NCBI RefSeq assembly: GCF_001905505.1
Contig: NZ_LIPG01000011.1
Coordinates: 18,002 to 82,001 of the forward strand
Source of the DNA: Streptomyces sp. CB02058
GTDB taxonomy: Bacteria > Actinomycetota > Actinomycetes > Streptomycetales > Streptomycetaceae
Length of the DNA: 64,000 bases
Direction of reading: 5' to 3'
The position numbers were made by a program, and so were the translations under genes. Positions within the stretch are counted from its first letter, which is position 1; every line of letters starts with the position of its first letter. Below are positions 30,953-38,674 of this stretch, piece after piece. The notes under the pieces were generated by a model. That model was given only the letters and a program-made list of their open reading frames with translations, was not told the DNA's origin and ran no database searches.

Positions 30953-31461
30953 GCGGTGATCCGGGGCCCGGGCAGGGCCCGGTTCCCGGCGGTCCGGGCG
31001 GAACTCTCCAGGACCTCGATGAAGGACCGGAAGGCGATCACGGGGTCGGCGTCGTCGGGGAACACGGCGTCGAAGCCGGCCTCGGTGAGCTGTTCGGAGA
31101 GCAGGTCGGCCTCGTCGGTGATGCCGAGCTTGCCGCCGATCACGGCGGGGGTCGCGGCGAGTTCGGGCTGCTCGCGCAGCCGTCGGATCATCCGCATCCC
31201 CTCCTGATGGCCGTGGCCGTTGACCGAGCTGACGACCAGCAGGTCGGGGGCGGTCTCCAGGCACTCCCGCACCAGCAGGTCGTCGGGGACGCACGGGCCC
31301 AGGTTGATCACCCGGTAGCCGAGCTCCTCGATGAGCAACTGGAGGTAGACCAGGTTCCAGGTGTGGGAGTCGGAGGCGACCGTGGTGACCACCACGGTGC
31401 CCTTGGAGCCCTGCGCGGGCAGCGCACGCTCGGCGGGGGCCACCGCCGTCCCGTCAGACAT
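30949..31461 (-). CDS. Glutamate mutase small subunit, cobalamin-binding (S type)
   Basis: This is a 170-aa B12-binding domain. ATG 31461 overlaps the end of the decarboxylase gene by 8 bp and has GAGGAG upstream. The fold is recognisable: a beta strand, then DSHTWN, LLIEELGYRVINLG, VVSSVNGHG and VIGGKLG. The canonical base-off motif is DxHxxG. The Asp and the cobalt-ligating His are kept, but the final Gly is Asn here. It is coupled to the E subunit downstream (GTGA overlap), so the two are made together. Membership in the mutase pair is well supported; the effect of the Gly-to-Asn change is unknown. Confidence 0.9.
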   Translation of the reverse strand: MSDGTAVAPAERALPAQGSKGTVVVTTVASDSHTWNLVYLQLLIEELGYRVINLGPCVPDDLLVRECLETAPDLLVVSSVNGHGHQEGMRMIRRLREQPELAATPAVIGGKLGITDEADLLSEQLTEAGFDAVFPDDADPVIAFRSFIEVLESSARTAGNRALPGPRITA

Positions 31462-32707
31462 CCGCCGGCTCCTCTTCGCGGCTGCGGCGGACATGCTCGA
31501 TGCGCGAGACGGAGACCACTCCGTCCCGGTCGAGGACGACTTCGGTGGGCGCCGGGCGTCCCAGGAACATCAGCAGGCTCGCTGTCGGCCCGTAGGCACC
31601 CGCGTTCGGCACGGTGACGATGTCGCCCTCGGTGAGCAGCGGCACCTCGACCTGCCGGCCGAGAAGATCGCCGGGGGTGCACAGGGGTCCTGCCAGGGTG
31701 GCGCGTTCGGTCTCGGCGCCGACGGCGACCTGGACCGTGACCGGCAGCAGCCGGCCGAGCCCCGACATCCCGCCGAAGCTGTTGATGCCGGTGTCCAGGA
31801 TGACGAACTTCTGGCCGCGGCTGACCTTCACGTTGCTGACGCCCGCGACCAGCGTGCCGCTGTCACCGACCAGGTAACGGCCCGACTCGACGGCGACCTT
31901 GGGACTGCCCTCGCGCCAGGCGGGGAACGCCTCGTCCAGGGCCTCGGCGAGACCGGCGGCCAGGCCCGGGTAGCGGGCGCGTTCGCCGGCCGTGGCGTAC
32001 GGGACGGAGAAGCCGCCGCCGATGTCCAGCAGCCGCAGGGGGATGCCGAGTTCCTCCTGGATGCGGGCCGCGGCGGTGATGGTGTGCCGGAACTCGCCGA
32101 GCAGCGCCTCCTCGTCGGCGGCGTTGCTCTGGGAGAACAGGTGCAGGCCGACGATGTCGGTTCCCGGCACGTCCCGCAGCTGCTCGGCGAGCTCGGGGAC
32201 GGTCTCGCTGTCGATGCCGAACTGGGTGGGCTTGCCGGTCATCCGGATGCCCGTGCCGGCCGACCCCGTGGCGCTGTTGATGCGCAGCAGGCAGTCGGCG
32301 GTCACGCCGAGTTCGCAGGCGGCCCCGCCGATGTGCCGCAGGTCGCCCAGCGACTCGGCGGAGAACAGGCGTACGCCGCTCTCCAGGGCGGTACGCAGTT
32401 CCTCGTAGGTCTTTCCGGGGCCGGTGTAGAGGACGTCTCTACCCGCGTAGCCCGCTTCGAGAGCCGCCGCGAGTTCGCCGGTGGAGCTGATCTCGGCGCG
32501 GCAGGAGGGGCCGTCGCCCTCGCGCAGGGTACGGACGAGATCGACGTGCGGGTTGGCCTTGAAGGCGTAGTAGACCTCGAAGCCCTCCGGCAGGGACTGG
32601 AAGAGATCGTGGCGGGCGGCCCGTACCTTCTCCAGGTCGTAGACGTACAGGGGGGTGCCGTAACGTTTGGCCAGATCCTCCGGATCCGGACCGGTGGGGG
32701 CGTTCAC
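31454..32707 (-). CDS. PLP-dependent decarboxylase (fold III, DAPDC/LysA-like), probable 3-methylaspartyl-ACP decarboxylase
   Basis: A 417-aa protein of the alanine-racemase-like decarboxylase family. The PLP lysine is in YAFKANPHVD near residue 48. A glycine-rich phosphate site (GGGFSVPYA) lies near 230, ESGRYLVGDSG near 275 and LCTPGD, the subunit-crossing cysteine motif, near 343. Start GTG 32707 overlaps the ligase stop by 4 bp. In vicenistatin biosynthesis a homologous enzyme (VinO) decarboxylates 3-methylaspartate bound to a carrier protein to 3-aminoisobutyryl-ACP. Sitting between a ligase and a glutamate mutase supports the same role here. A free amino-acid decarboxylase is the main alternative. 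Confidence 0.85.
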   Translation of the reverse strand: MNAPTGPDPEDLAKRYGTPLYVYDLEKVRAARHDLFQSLPEGFEVYYAFKANPHVDLVRTLREGDGPSCRAEISSTGELAAALEAGYAGRDVLYTGPGKTYEELRTALESGVRLFSAESLGDLRHIGGAACELGVTADCLLRINSATGSAGTGIRMTGKPTQFGIDSETVPELAEQLRDVPGTDIVGLHLFSQSNAADEEALLGEFRHTITAAARIQEELGIPLRLLDIGGGFSVPYATAGERARYPGLAAGLAEALDEAFPAWREGSPKVAVESGRYLVGDSGTLVAGVSNVKVSRGQKFVILDTGINSFGGMSGLGRLLPVTVQVAVGAETERATLAGPLCTPGDLLGRQVEVPLLTEGDIVTVPNAGAYGPTASLLMFLGRPAPTEVVLDRDGVVSVSRIEHVRRSREEEPADV

Positions 32708-34365
32708 TTGTCTCTCCCGTCGAGCAGCCTGGCCAGTTCCTGTCGGGCGTTCTTGCCGTGCTGGGTCAGCGGGAACTCGGTCAGCGCCCGGCAGATCGCC
32801 GGTATCTTGGCCGGCTCCAGACGGACCGTGAGTTCCTTGATGATGACCCTGGGGTCGAGTTCGGTCTCCACGAAGAGCGCGAGATCGTGCCGGTCGCCGG
32901 GCGGGACCGCCGCGGCGGCCCGGACACCGGGGATGTCCATGGCGGCGGCTTCAATCTCCAGCGTGCTCATCCGGAAGCCCTTGCGCTTGAACATGTCGTC
33001 GCGCCGGCCGCGGAAGTAGAGGTAGCCGTCCTCGTCGAGGTTGCCGTAGTCGCCGGTGTGCAGCCGCAGCTGCCCGGACTCGGCGTCGCGCCGGAAGGTC
33101 CGTGCGCTCAGTTCGGGTGCGCCCCAGTAGCCGGGCATGACGTGACCGCCCTCGGCCACGATCTCGCCGGTCTCGCCGGCCGGCACCGGACGGCCCTGTT
33201 CGTCCAGGATCAGGACCCGGGTTCCGGGCAGGGGCAGCCCGACCGCGTCGGGGCGCTCCTGGTCCTCCTCGGGGGGCATCACGGTGATCCGTTTGGCCTC
33301 GGTCTGGCCGTACTGGCGGACCACCCGTGTGCCGGGAAAGAGGTCCCGCAGCTCGGAGATCACCGAGGGCGGGAGCGCCGCGCCGGTGTTGGTGAACATC
33401 CGGACCAGGGGCAACTGACCTGCTGCGGCCCGGCGGCCCAGCTTGACGATCATGCTGGCGAGCGACGGCACGGTGGGGACCACGGTGGCCCCGACCTCGT
33501 GCATCCGTCGCAGCAGGAGCAGGTCCTCCGCGCGGTCCGCGAGCACGATCTCGCTGCCGACGGCGCAGCTCATCAGCACCTTGTAGAGGCCGTAGTCCCA
33601 GGACATCGGGAAGCGACAGAACACGACGTCGTCCGCGCGGTAGCCGAGGGAGCTCACCAGTGCCCGGGTGGCGAAGGTGACCTGGGCGTGCGGACAGATG
33701 ACCGCCTTCGGTGCCGCGGTGCTCCCCGAGGTGTAGATGAGGGCTGCCGGGTCCTCGGACCGCAGCGGGACCGGGGCGGCGCGGACACCGCTCTCGCGCA
33801 GCGCGGCGATCTCCGGCCAGATGTCCTCGAACGTCGTGCGGGACACCGGACCGGCGGGGGCGTCGCCCTCGGCGGGGAGGGCGAGCTCGCCCGCGCGGGC
33901 CTCGCCGTCGTGGTCCGTGACGAACAGCGCGGGACGGCAGTTCGCCACTACGGACCGCAGGTGGAAGGGCTTCATCGCGGGGTTGAGCGGCACGAAGATG
34001 ACTCCGCGGCGGGAGGCCCCGTAGAACATCGCCGCTAGTTCACGGCCCGTGGGCAGCTGGACGACGAGCCGGTCCCCGGCACCGAGTCCGCGCCGCTCCA
34101 GCCAGACGGCCACGGCGTGGCTCGCCTCGTCCAGTTCCGCGTAGCTCCACCTCTCGTCCGCGTCCCGGACAGCGGGTGCGTCGGGGGTGGTGGCTACGGC
34201 TTTGTCGAGCAGTTCATGGACGAACTCACCACCGGGGCCACCGGCCGCGTCCGCGGCTCCGCCCACTGCTGGTGTCTCGTCCGCACCTTCGGTATCCGTG
34301 GCAGTGCCCGCCGGCCGGCTGCCGCCCACGTGCGCATGGCTGTCCATTTCCAGACCCCGTCTCAT
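32704..34365 (-). CDS. Adenylate-forming ligase, probable beta-amino-acid (3-methylaspartate) ACP ligase, VinN-like
   Basis: First gene of the starter operon. Motifs are ATP loop YTSGSTAAPKAV near residue 208, YGQTEA near 351, TGDYGNLDEDGYLYFRGRRD, and the C-terminal lysine in QHGKNARQ near 542. The ATP loop has Ala where TSGSTG normally has Gly. The substrate pocket includes SWDYG; in VinN-type enzymes an Asp in this area binds the beta-amino group, but other acyl-CoA ligases also have a similar SFDYG stretch. I chose ATG 34365 (553 aa, CGGGG upstream); ATG 34347 is a close alternative. The promoter P3 -10 ends 26 bp upstream. No partner ACP lies beside it, so it must act on one encoded elsewhere. 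Confidence 0.85.
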   Translation of the reverse strand: MRRGLEMDSHAHVGGSRPAGTATDTEGADETPAVGGAADAAGGPGGEFVHELLDKAVATTPDAPAVRDADERWSYAELDEASHAVAVWLERRGLGAGDRLVVQLPTGRELAAMFYGASRRGVIFVPLNPAMKPFHLRSVVANCRPALFVTDHDGEARAGELALPAEGDAPAGPVSRTTFEDIWPEIAALRESGVRAAPVPLRSEDPAALIYTSGSTAAPKAVICPHAQVTFATRALVSSLGYRADDVVFCRFPMSWDYGLYKVLMSCAVGSEIVLADRAEDLLLLRRMHEVGATVVPTVPSLASMIVKLGRRAAAGQLPLVRMFTNTGAALPPSVISELRDLFPGTRVVRQYGQTEAKRITVMPPEEDQERPDAVGLPLPGTRVLILDEQGRPVPAGETGEIVAEGGHVMPGYWGAPELSARTFRRDAESGQLRLHTGDYGNLDEDGYLYFRGRRDDMFKRKGFRMSTLEIEAAAMDIPGVRAAAAVPPGDRHDLALFVETELDPRVIIKELTVRLEPAKIPAICRALTEFPLTQHGKNARQELARLLDGRDK

Positions 34366-34390
34366 AGCCCCGAAAACTGGCGACGGGCAA

Positions 34391-34447
34391 ACCGTAGAGA
34401 TATTCGAACCGCGCCCCACACCCCTAGCCGCCCTTAATCACCCCTGG
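34391..34447 (-). promoter_or_regulatory. Predicted promoter P3 with triple CTAGGGG-like operator, drives the starter operon
   Basis: On the plus strand CCCCTAG (34421), CCCTTAA (34431) and CCCCTGG (34441) are spaced exactly 10 bp apart. On the minus strand the proximal CTAGGGG is followed by 24 nt and TACGGT (34396-34391). TGTGGG is a possible -35 at 18-bp spacing. The predicted start is near 34384, giving a leader of about 19 nt to ATG 34365. It is the clearest of the three matching promoters. Confidence 0.7.
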
Positions 34448-34828
34448 GTAGCTGCGCCACGACGACGCCCGGTGGAACACCCGGTGCGAGGTGACCGCGG
34501 CGGACGGACACCGCGTCTTCGCAGGTGGCGGGGCAGCCGTGCGCGGCGATGTCTCCGACCGCCGTGCTCGGCCGGGGAGCCGCCGGCCGGCCCCGTGCCG
34601 GCCGTGTGCGCCGATGGCGGCCCCTGACATGACCCCCTCCGGATCACGCACGCCCCTTGTGAACACCACGAGAGCCTCACACCGAAGCCAATGGCCGAAG
34701 GTAACCGGACGGCACGCCCCCGCTCCGGCCGGGGCGTCGAACCCCGACGCCCGCAGGCGGACAAGGCGTCCGACGCCCCCCAAGGGAAGCCGGCCGCTGA
34801 GATCACTCCGGGACGAGCGACACCCGCG
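34448..34828. other. Intergenic region at the right border of the polyketide cluster
   Basis: About 380 bp with no credible gene in either direction. Open frames here are proline/arginine-rich shadows without ribosome binding sites. It separates promoter P3 from the convergent-side end of the DinB-like gene and marks the likely cluster edge. Confidence 0.6.
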
Positions 34829-35332
34829 TCAGCGTCCGACCGAGCCGTCGATCTGTTCGCGCAGGATGTCCGCGTGCCCGGCGTGCCGGGCGGTCTCCTC
34901 GATCATGTGGACCAGCACCCAGCGCATCGACGGGGGCGGGGTCTCGCGGAGCGAGCGGGCGCCGGGGCGGTCCAGGTCGGTGCAGGCCAGAACGACCTCG
35001 TCGGCGCGGGCGATCGCCTCACGATAGGCGTCCGCCAGGTCCGACGCCGTCTCGTCGGCGGAGACGTCCCCCTCGTCGTCCCAGCACTCCCGGTCGGCGC
35101 CGGCATAGGCCCAGACGAACCAGTTGAGCTCGACAGCCGTCAGGTGCTTGATCAGCCGGAGCAGACTGGTCCCGGAGGGGACGCCGGCCGTGCGCACCGC
35201 GGGCTCCGGGACGCCGGCCGCCTTCGCGAGGACCGCTTCACGGAGGTAGTTCAGGAAGGTCAGCAGCGTGGTCTTCTCGTCGGTGTTCAGGCCGGGAGGC
35301 CGCAGGTCGGGGCGTGGCGCCGAAGTCGTCAT
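34829..35332 (-). CDS. DinB-like (DUF664) four-helix protein
   Basis: A 167-aa protein of the DinB/DUF664 family, whose members bind a metal through three histidines and often act as mycothiol- or bacillithiol-dependent transferases. Visible elements are LLRLIKHLTAVELNWF, the AYREAIARADEVV helix and VHMIEETARHAGHADILREQ. The histidines in IKHL, VHMIEE and HAGH fit the metal triad. ATG 35332 is preceded by TACGGT only 6 nt upstream (35344-35339) and has no ribosome binding site, so it is probably leaderless. The exact substrate is unknown. It shares architecture with the protein at 54037-54546. Confidence 0.85.
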   Translation of the reverse strand: MTTSAPRPDLRPPGLNTDEKTTLLTFLNYLREAVLAKAAGVPEPAVRTAGVPSGTSLLRLIKHLTAVELNWFVWAYAGADRECWDDEGDVSADETASDLADAYREAIARADEVVLACTDLDRPGARSLRETPPPSMRWVLVHMIEETARHAGHADILREQIDGSVGR

Positions 35333-35650
35333 GGCGGAACCGTAGGTGATCGGCTCCTGACCCGACAGCCGTATTCCTGCGGGCATTGGGCCCGTCCGAC
35401 AGCGGTCCGTCCGTGGGGGCCCGGGCCGGTCCCCGGCGCACCGCGTGCGGTGCGCGGAGGACGTGCCGCCGGTCTCCGCCCACGCCCACCGGACCGGCTG
35501 CCGGGCAGCGTCCACGGCGACCGGGGCGGGAGGAGACCGGTGCGAGGGCGGCCCGTGGGGCCTGGGTGAGCCGGTCGCGCGGGCGGGAAGCCGGCTGGAG
35601 GGCGAAAAGAACTCGCCGCACGCAGAGCGAGGGCGCTACCGTCCCCGGCT
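35333..35650. promoter_or_regulatory. Divergent region with leaderless promoters on both sides
   Basis: 318 bp without a credible gene. TACGGT at 35344-35339 faces left toward ATG 35332, and TACCGT at 35637-35642 faces right toward GTG 35651. Each hexamer ends 6-8 nt before its start codon. The middle is GC-rich with only shadow frames. Confidence 0.55.
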
Positions 35651-36274
35651 GTGACTGTCGAAGATCCCAAGGGCCTGGTTCGGCGCGGCTATGACGCCTT
35701 GTCTCTGCGGTACGACGAGGCGTACGACTCCGACACGAAGTACCACCGCTGGGTCACCGACCTGAACGGACGTCTCGCAGCAGGCAGCAGAGTGCTGGAT
35801 CTGGGCTGCGGCAGCGGAGTACCCGTGGTGCGTGACCTCACGGGAGCAGGTCACCGGGTCACCGGCGTCGACATCAGCGAGACACAGATCGACCGGGCTC
35901 GGACGCTGGTGCCGCAGGCCGACTTCATCAGGGCGGACGCGACCTCGGTGAACTTTCCCGTCGGGACGTTCGATGCCGTGGTGTCGCTGTATGCCCTGAT
36001 TCACATTCCGCTGAAGGAACAGCCGCCGTTGCTGAGGAAGATCGCGTCGTGGCTCCGGCCCGGCGGCTGGTTCCTCTGCAGCACAGGGCAGCACGCGTGG
36101 ACGGGCACGGACGAGAACTGGCTGGACAGCGGCGTCACGATGTGGTGGAGCCACGCGGATGCCGACACGAATCGGTCCTGGATCACCGGTGCGGGGCTGA
36201 CAGTCGAACAGGAGGAACTCGTCCCCGAAGGGGACAGCGGACACGCGCTGTTCTGGGCACGGCGTCCGCTGTGA
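35651..36274 (+). CDS. Class I SAM-dependent methyltransferase
   Basis: A 207-aa protein with the SAM-binding motif VLDLGCGSGVPVVRDL near residues 48-63, the acidic post-strand GVDISETQIDRAR, motif II ADATSVNFPVGTFDAVVSLYALIHI and motif III LRPGGWFLCSTG. The C-terminal half (ENWLDSGVTMWWSHADADT) is typical of small actinobacterial methyltransferases of unknown substrate. GTG 35651 lies 8 nt after TACCGT and lacks a ribosome binding site, suggesting a leaderless message. The position next to the polyketide cluster edge does not by itself link it to that pathway, because it is transcribed away and has no CTAGGGG operator. Confidence 0.88.
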   Translation: MTVEDPKGLVRRGYDALSLRYDEAYDSDTKYHRWVTDLNGRLAAGSRVLDLGCGSGVPVVRDLTGAGHRVTGVDISETQIDRARTLVPQADFIRADATSVNFPVGTFDAVVSLYALIHIPLKEQPPLLRKIASWLRPGGWFLCSTGQHAWTGTDENWLDSGVTMWWSHADADTNRSWITGAGLTVEQEELVPEGDSGHALFWARRPL

Positions 36275-36497
36275 CGGAGCGGACCGGCCTGCGCCGCCGG
36301 GCCGCGCTTCGGCCGTGAGGGGCCATGCGCACGGGCGCGTGGGCACAGGCGTTCCGTGGTGCAGGTTCTCCCTGCCCGAGTGCGATGCGGCAGCGTTCCA
36401 CCTGTTCGGCTGCCGCCTGTTGCCTCGATCGTTGCTCAGCCCGGGAGCGGCCGGAGAGCCCGTCCGGGAACGGGCCACCCCGGCCTCCGGAGCGATC

Positions 36498-36527
36498 GGT
36501 CAGGTCAGGTCAGGTCAGGTCAGGTCA
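36498..36527. repeat. Tandem pentanucleotide GGTCA, six copies
   Basis: Six perfect head-to-tail GGTCA units. The array overlaps the stop codon and last codons of the gene ending at 36520, so copy-number change could alter its C-terminus. Such short perfect arrays can expand or contract by slippage. Confidence 0.9.
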
Positions 36528-36864
36528 GCGGAGCCGGGGGCTGGGCACCGTAGAACGTGAGCGGGGGCCAGCCCTTGGACTCCGCGATCGCCGACAGCGC
36601 GTTGGCGATCTCCAGGGGAGTGATGTCCTGCGCCGACGGAAGGCCGTTGGGCCAGTCCACCCGGACGCTGAACGTCATCTCCATCATGAGGTCCGACTCG
36701 GCCATGCTGGCGCTGGTCTCGAACTTCGTACCCGGTGAGAACACCGCTGGCGTCTGGCTCGCGTGCGCGTCATCGGCAGCGGCGGTTCCGGCCGAGGCGA
36801 ATACGGCCCCCGCGGCCGCCGTCCCCGAATATCCCAGCAGCGAACGTCTCGACATGTTCGACAT
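36520..36864 (-). CDS. Small Tat-exported protein, function unknown
   Basis: A 114-aa protein from ATG 36864 with a strong GGAGG site upstream. The N-terminus has a twin-arginine signal, MSRRSLLGYSGTAAAGAV, ending near AAADDAHA, so the mature protein is about 80 aa and exported folded. The mature part (FETSASMAESDLMMEMTFSVRVDW) resembles no family I recognise. The stop codon TGA lies within the GGTCA tandem array. It is apparently a single-gene unit with a flanking gap of 227 bp to the cyclase gene. Confidence 0.75.
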   Translation of the reverse strand: MSNMSRRSLLGYSGTAAAGAVFASAGTAAADDAHASQTPAVFSPGTKFETSASMAESDLMMEMTFSVRVDWPNGLPSAQDITPLEIANALSAIAESKGWPPLTFYGAQPPAPLT

Positions 36865-37091
36865 GTGGCCCCCTCCTCCTGAAGATCTCCCGCGCTCAGC
36901 GGGAGCGAAAGCGATCATATGAAGGCTCCTCGGCGGAGGGGTGGCTTCCGGCGAATGGAGCGGAACCGGACCTGGAAGCACCCCGGTTCAGTGGTCGCGA
37001 GAGGCCCTGCGCGTGCTCCGCGCCCCGCGCGGTCACCCCCTTCCGGCTCTTCCTCCCGAGCGCCTGACCGGTTGGCCGGGCCGGGGGCGGG

Positions 37092-38216
37092 TCAGGTCCG
37101 TCTCCACGAGACCGCGCCCCGGCCGCCGCGCGACCGCAACAGCACCGGCCGCAGCCGGCTGTACCCCCGCACCGACACGGGTCGGAGCACTCTGAGTTCG
37201 TACGCCGCCGAGCCGGCCAGCTCGCCCGCGAGTGCTGTGTTGACGAGTACGGTGCCGGGGCGGGCCACCGCGGTGAGCCTGGCCGCGATGTTGACCGTGG
37301 CCCCGTACACATCACCGAACCGGCTGAGCATCGCCCCGTGTGCCACCCCGGTCCGCACCTGCGGCAACCCGTGTTCCGTCTCCGCCCGTGCGGTGAGCTC
37401 CAGGGCGGTGTCGGCCGCGTCGGGGGCGGACTCGCAGACGAAGAGGACCTCGTCACCGATGGTCTTCACCACCCTGCCCCCTCCCTCGGCGACCACATCA
37501 CCCGTCAGGCTCTCGAACCGGTCGATGACCCGGACCAGTTCGGCACTGTCCAGCCCTCGGGTCATCCGGGTGTAGCCGACCATGTCGGTGAATCCCACCG
37601 CACGCTCGCGGACGTCGGCGGCCTCGTGCGGCGCGGCCGGAACCCCTTCCGCGGCGTATCCGTGCTCCCCCTCGCCCCGGACCTCCCCCTGTCCCCGTAC
37701 CGCCCGCGCGTCCTCCTCCGTCTCCGCGAGGACGCGCTCGGCGTTCGCGGCAAGATGCCGGCGCCACACATGCCGTTGCAGCAGCTCCATCTCCGGTAGC
37801 AGAACCGCGGCCTGCTCCACCAGCGCCTGGCCGCCGGCGGCACCGGAGTCGCGGTTCAGCCAGGTCCAGAGAGTGTGCACCTGCCACTCCGCGAGCCGGG
37901 ACAGGTGATGCCCCAGCGCCCGCGCCATCGCCGTCTCGTTCTCCTCGGTGATGAGACCCGCGCCGACGAGCCGCTCCCCCGCACGCAGCGCGTCGACATC
38001 GGCGTCGGTGAACACCCTCGCCTCGTCCTCCACCAGGGGAAATCCGAGCGCACGCCAGATCTGCGCGGTGCGCTCGGGACCCACTCCGGACCGTTCGCCG
38101 ACGTCCCGCCTCGTCCAGAGGCGCTCGCCCCCGAGCAGCACGGCCTCGACGGCCTGTCGCAACTCCTCGGCCTCGGACGGGTCCTTCGCCCCGCCCGTCG
38201 CCCCCGACTCGCTCAC
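37092..38216 (-). CDS. Class III adenylate cyclase, Rv1264-like
   Basis: A 374-aa protein that should convert ATP to cAMP. The N-terminal 200 residues are mostly helical with a helix-turn-helix-like start (WTRRDVGERSGVGPERTAQIWRALG), resembling the regulatory half of Rv1264-type cyclases. The C-terminal domain is intact: metal aspartates in FTDMVGYT and IGDEVLF, the adenine-specifying Lys in VVKTIG, the Asp in FGDVYG, and Asn/Arg in TVNIAARL. GTG 38216 overlaps the stop of the upstream stress-protein gene by 4 bp (GTGA), so the two are translationally coupled. Both should answer to the tandem operator at 38675-38706. Confidence 0.9.
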   Translation of the reverse strand: MSESGATGGAKDPSEAEELRQAVEAVLLGGERLWTRRDVGERSGVGPERTAQIWRALGFPLVEDEARVFTDADVDALRAGERLVGAGLITEENETAMARALGHHLSRLAEWQVHTLWTWLNRDSGAAGGQALVEQAAVLLPEMELLQRHVWRRHLAANAERVLAETEEDARAVRGQGEVRGEGEHGYAAEGVPAAPHEAADVRERAVGFTDMVGYTRMTRGLDSAELVRVIDRFESLTGDVVAEGGGRVVKTIGDEVLFVCESAPDAADTALELTARAETEHGLPQVRTGVAHGAMLSRFGDVYGATVNIAARLTAVARPGTVLVNTALAGELAGSAAYELRVLRPVSVRGYSRLRPVLLRSRGGRGAVSWRRT

Positions 38217-38665
38217 GTGGTGTGGACGATCAGCACGTCGAGACCCGCTCTTCTGGCGATGTCCGCGGGGACGGAGCCGAGAATGCGTCCGGCGAGCGAG
38301 CGCAGGCCCCTGTTCCCCACCACCACGAGATCGGCCGAACACTCCCGGGCGACGGCCACGAGCGCGGGCACCGGCTCGTCCTCCACCGCGGTCGAGCGTA
38401 TGGTCTCCGCCCCCTGGGCGCGGGCGCGCTCCGTGGCTGTCCGGAGGGTCTCCTCCGCCGGCGCCGAACCCACGACCTGATAGGCCTCGGCACCTAACTG
38501 ATCCTGTGCCCTGGCGAGTTCGGTCCCGCTCATAGGCATGTACGCGCAGGCGATGACAAGTTCGGCCCCGCAGGCGGCAGCGAGGCGGGCCGCCCCCTCG
38601 ACCGCGGAGTACGACGACTCCGAGCCGTCCGTGCCGACCATGACCGTCCGGTAGGCAACAGCCAC
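38213..38665 (-). CDS. Universal stress protein (UspA family)
   Basis: A single UspA domain of 150 aa. It begins YRTVMVGTDGSESSYSAVEGA and ends with the ATP-binding type motif VVVGNRGLRSLAGRILGSVPADI (GxxG-9x-G-S/T). I place the start at GTG 38665 because AAGGAG lies 7 nt upstream; longer starts read through the operator. It is the first gene of a two-gene operon with an adenylate cyclase, linking a nucleotide-binding stress protein with cAMP synthesis. Confidence 0.9.
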   Translation of the reverse strand: MAVAYRTVMVGTDGSESSYSAVEGAARLAAACGAELVIACAYMPMSGTELARAQDQLGAEAYQVVGSAPAEETLRTATERARAQGAETIRSTAVEDEPVPALVAVARECSADLVVVGNRGLRSLAGRILGSVPADIARRAGLDVLIVHTT

Positions 38666-38674
38666 GACAAACTC

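Noticed and set aside
30953-31294. Longer start for the mutase E subunit
   Set aside because: Extension is arginine/proline-rich, overlaps the S subunit and lacks family similarity; the GTGA overlap start is better.
34366-34419. Longer start for the ligase at 34419
   Set aside because: It would begin upstream of the predicted -10 (34391-34396) and lacks a ribosome binding site.
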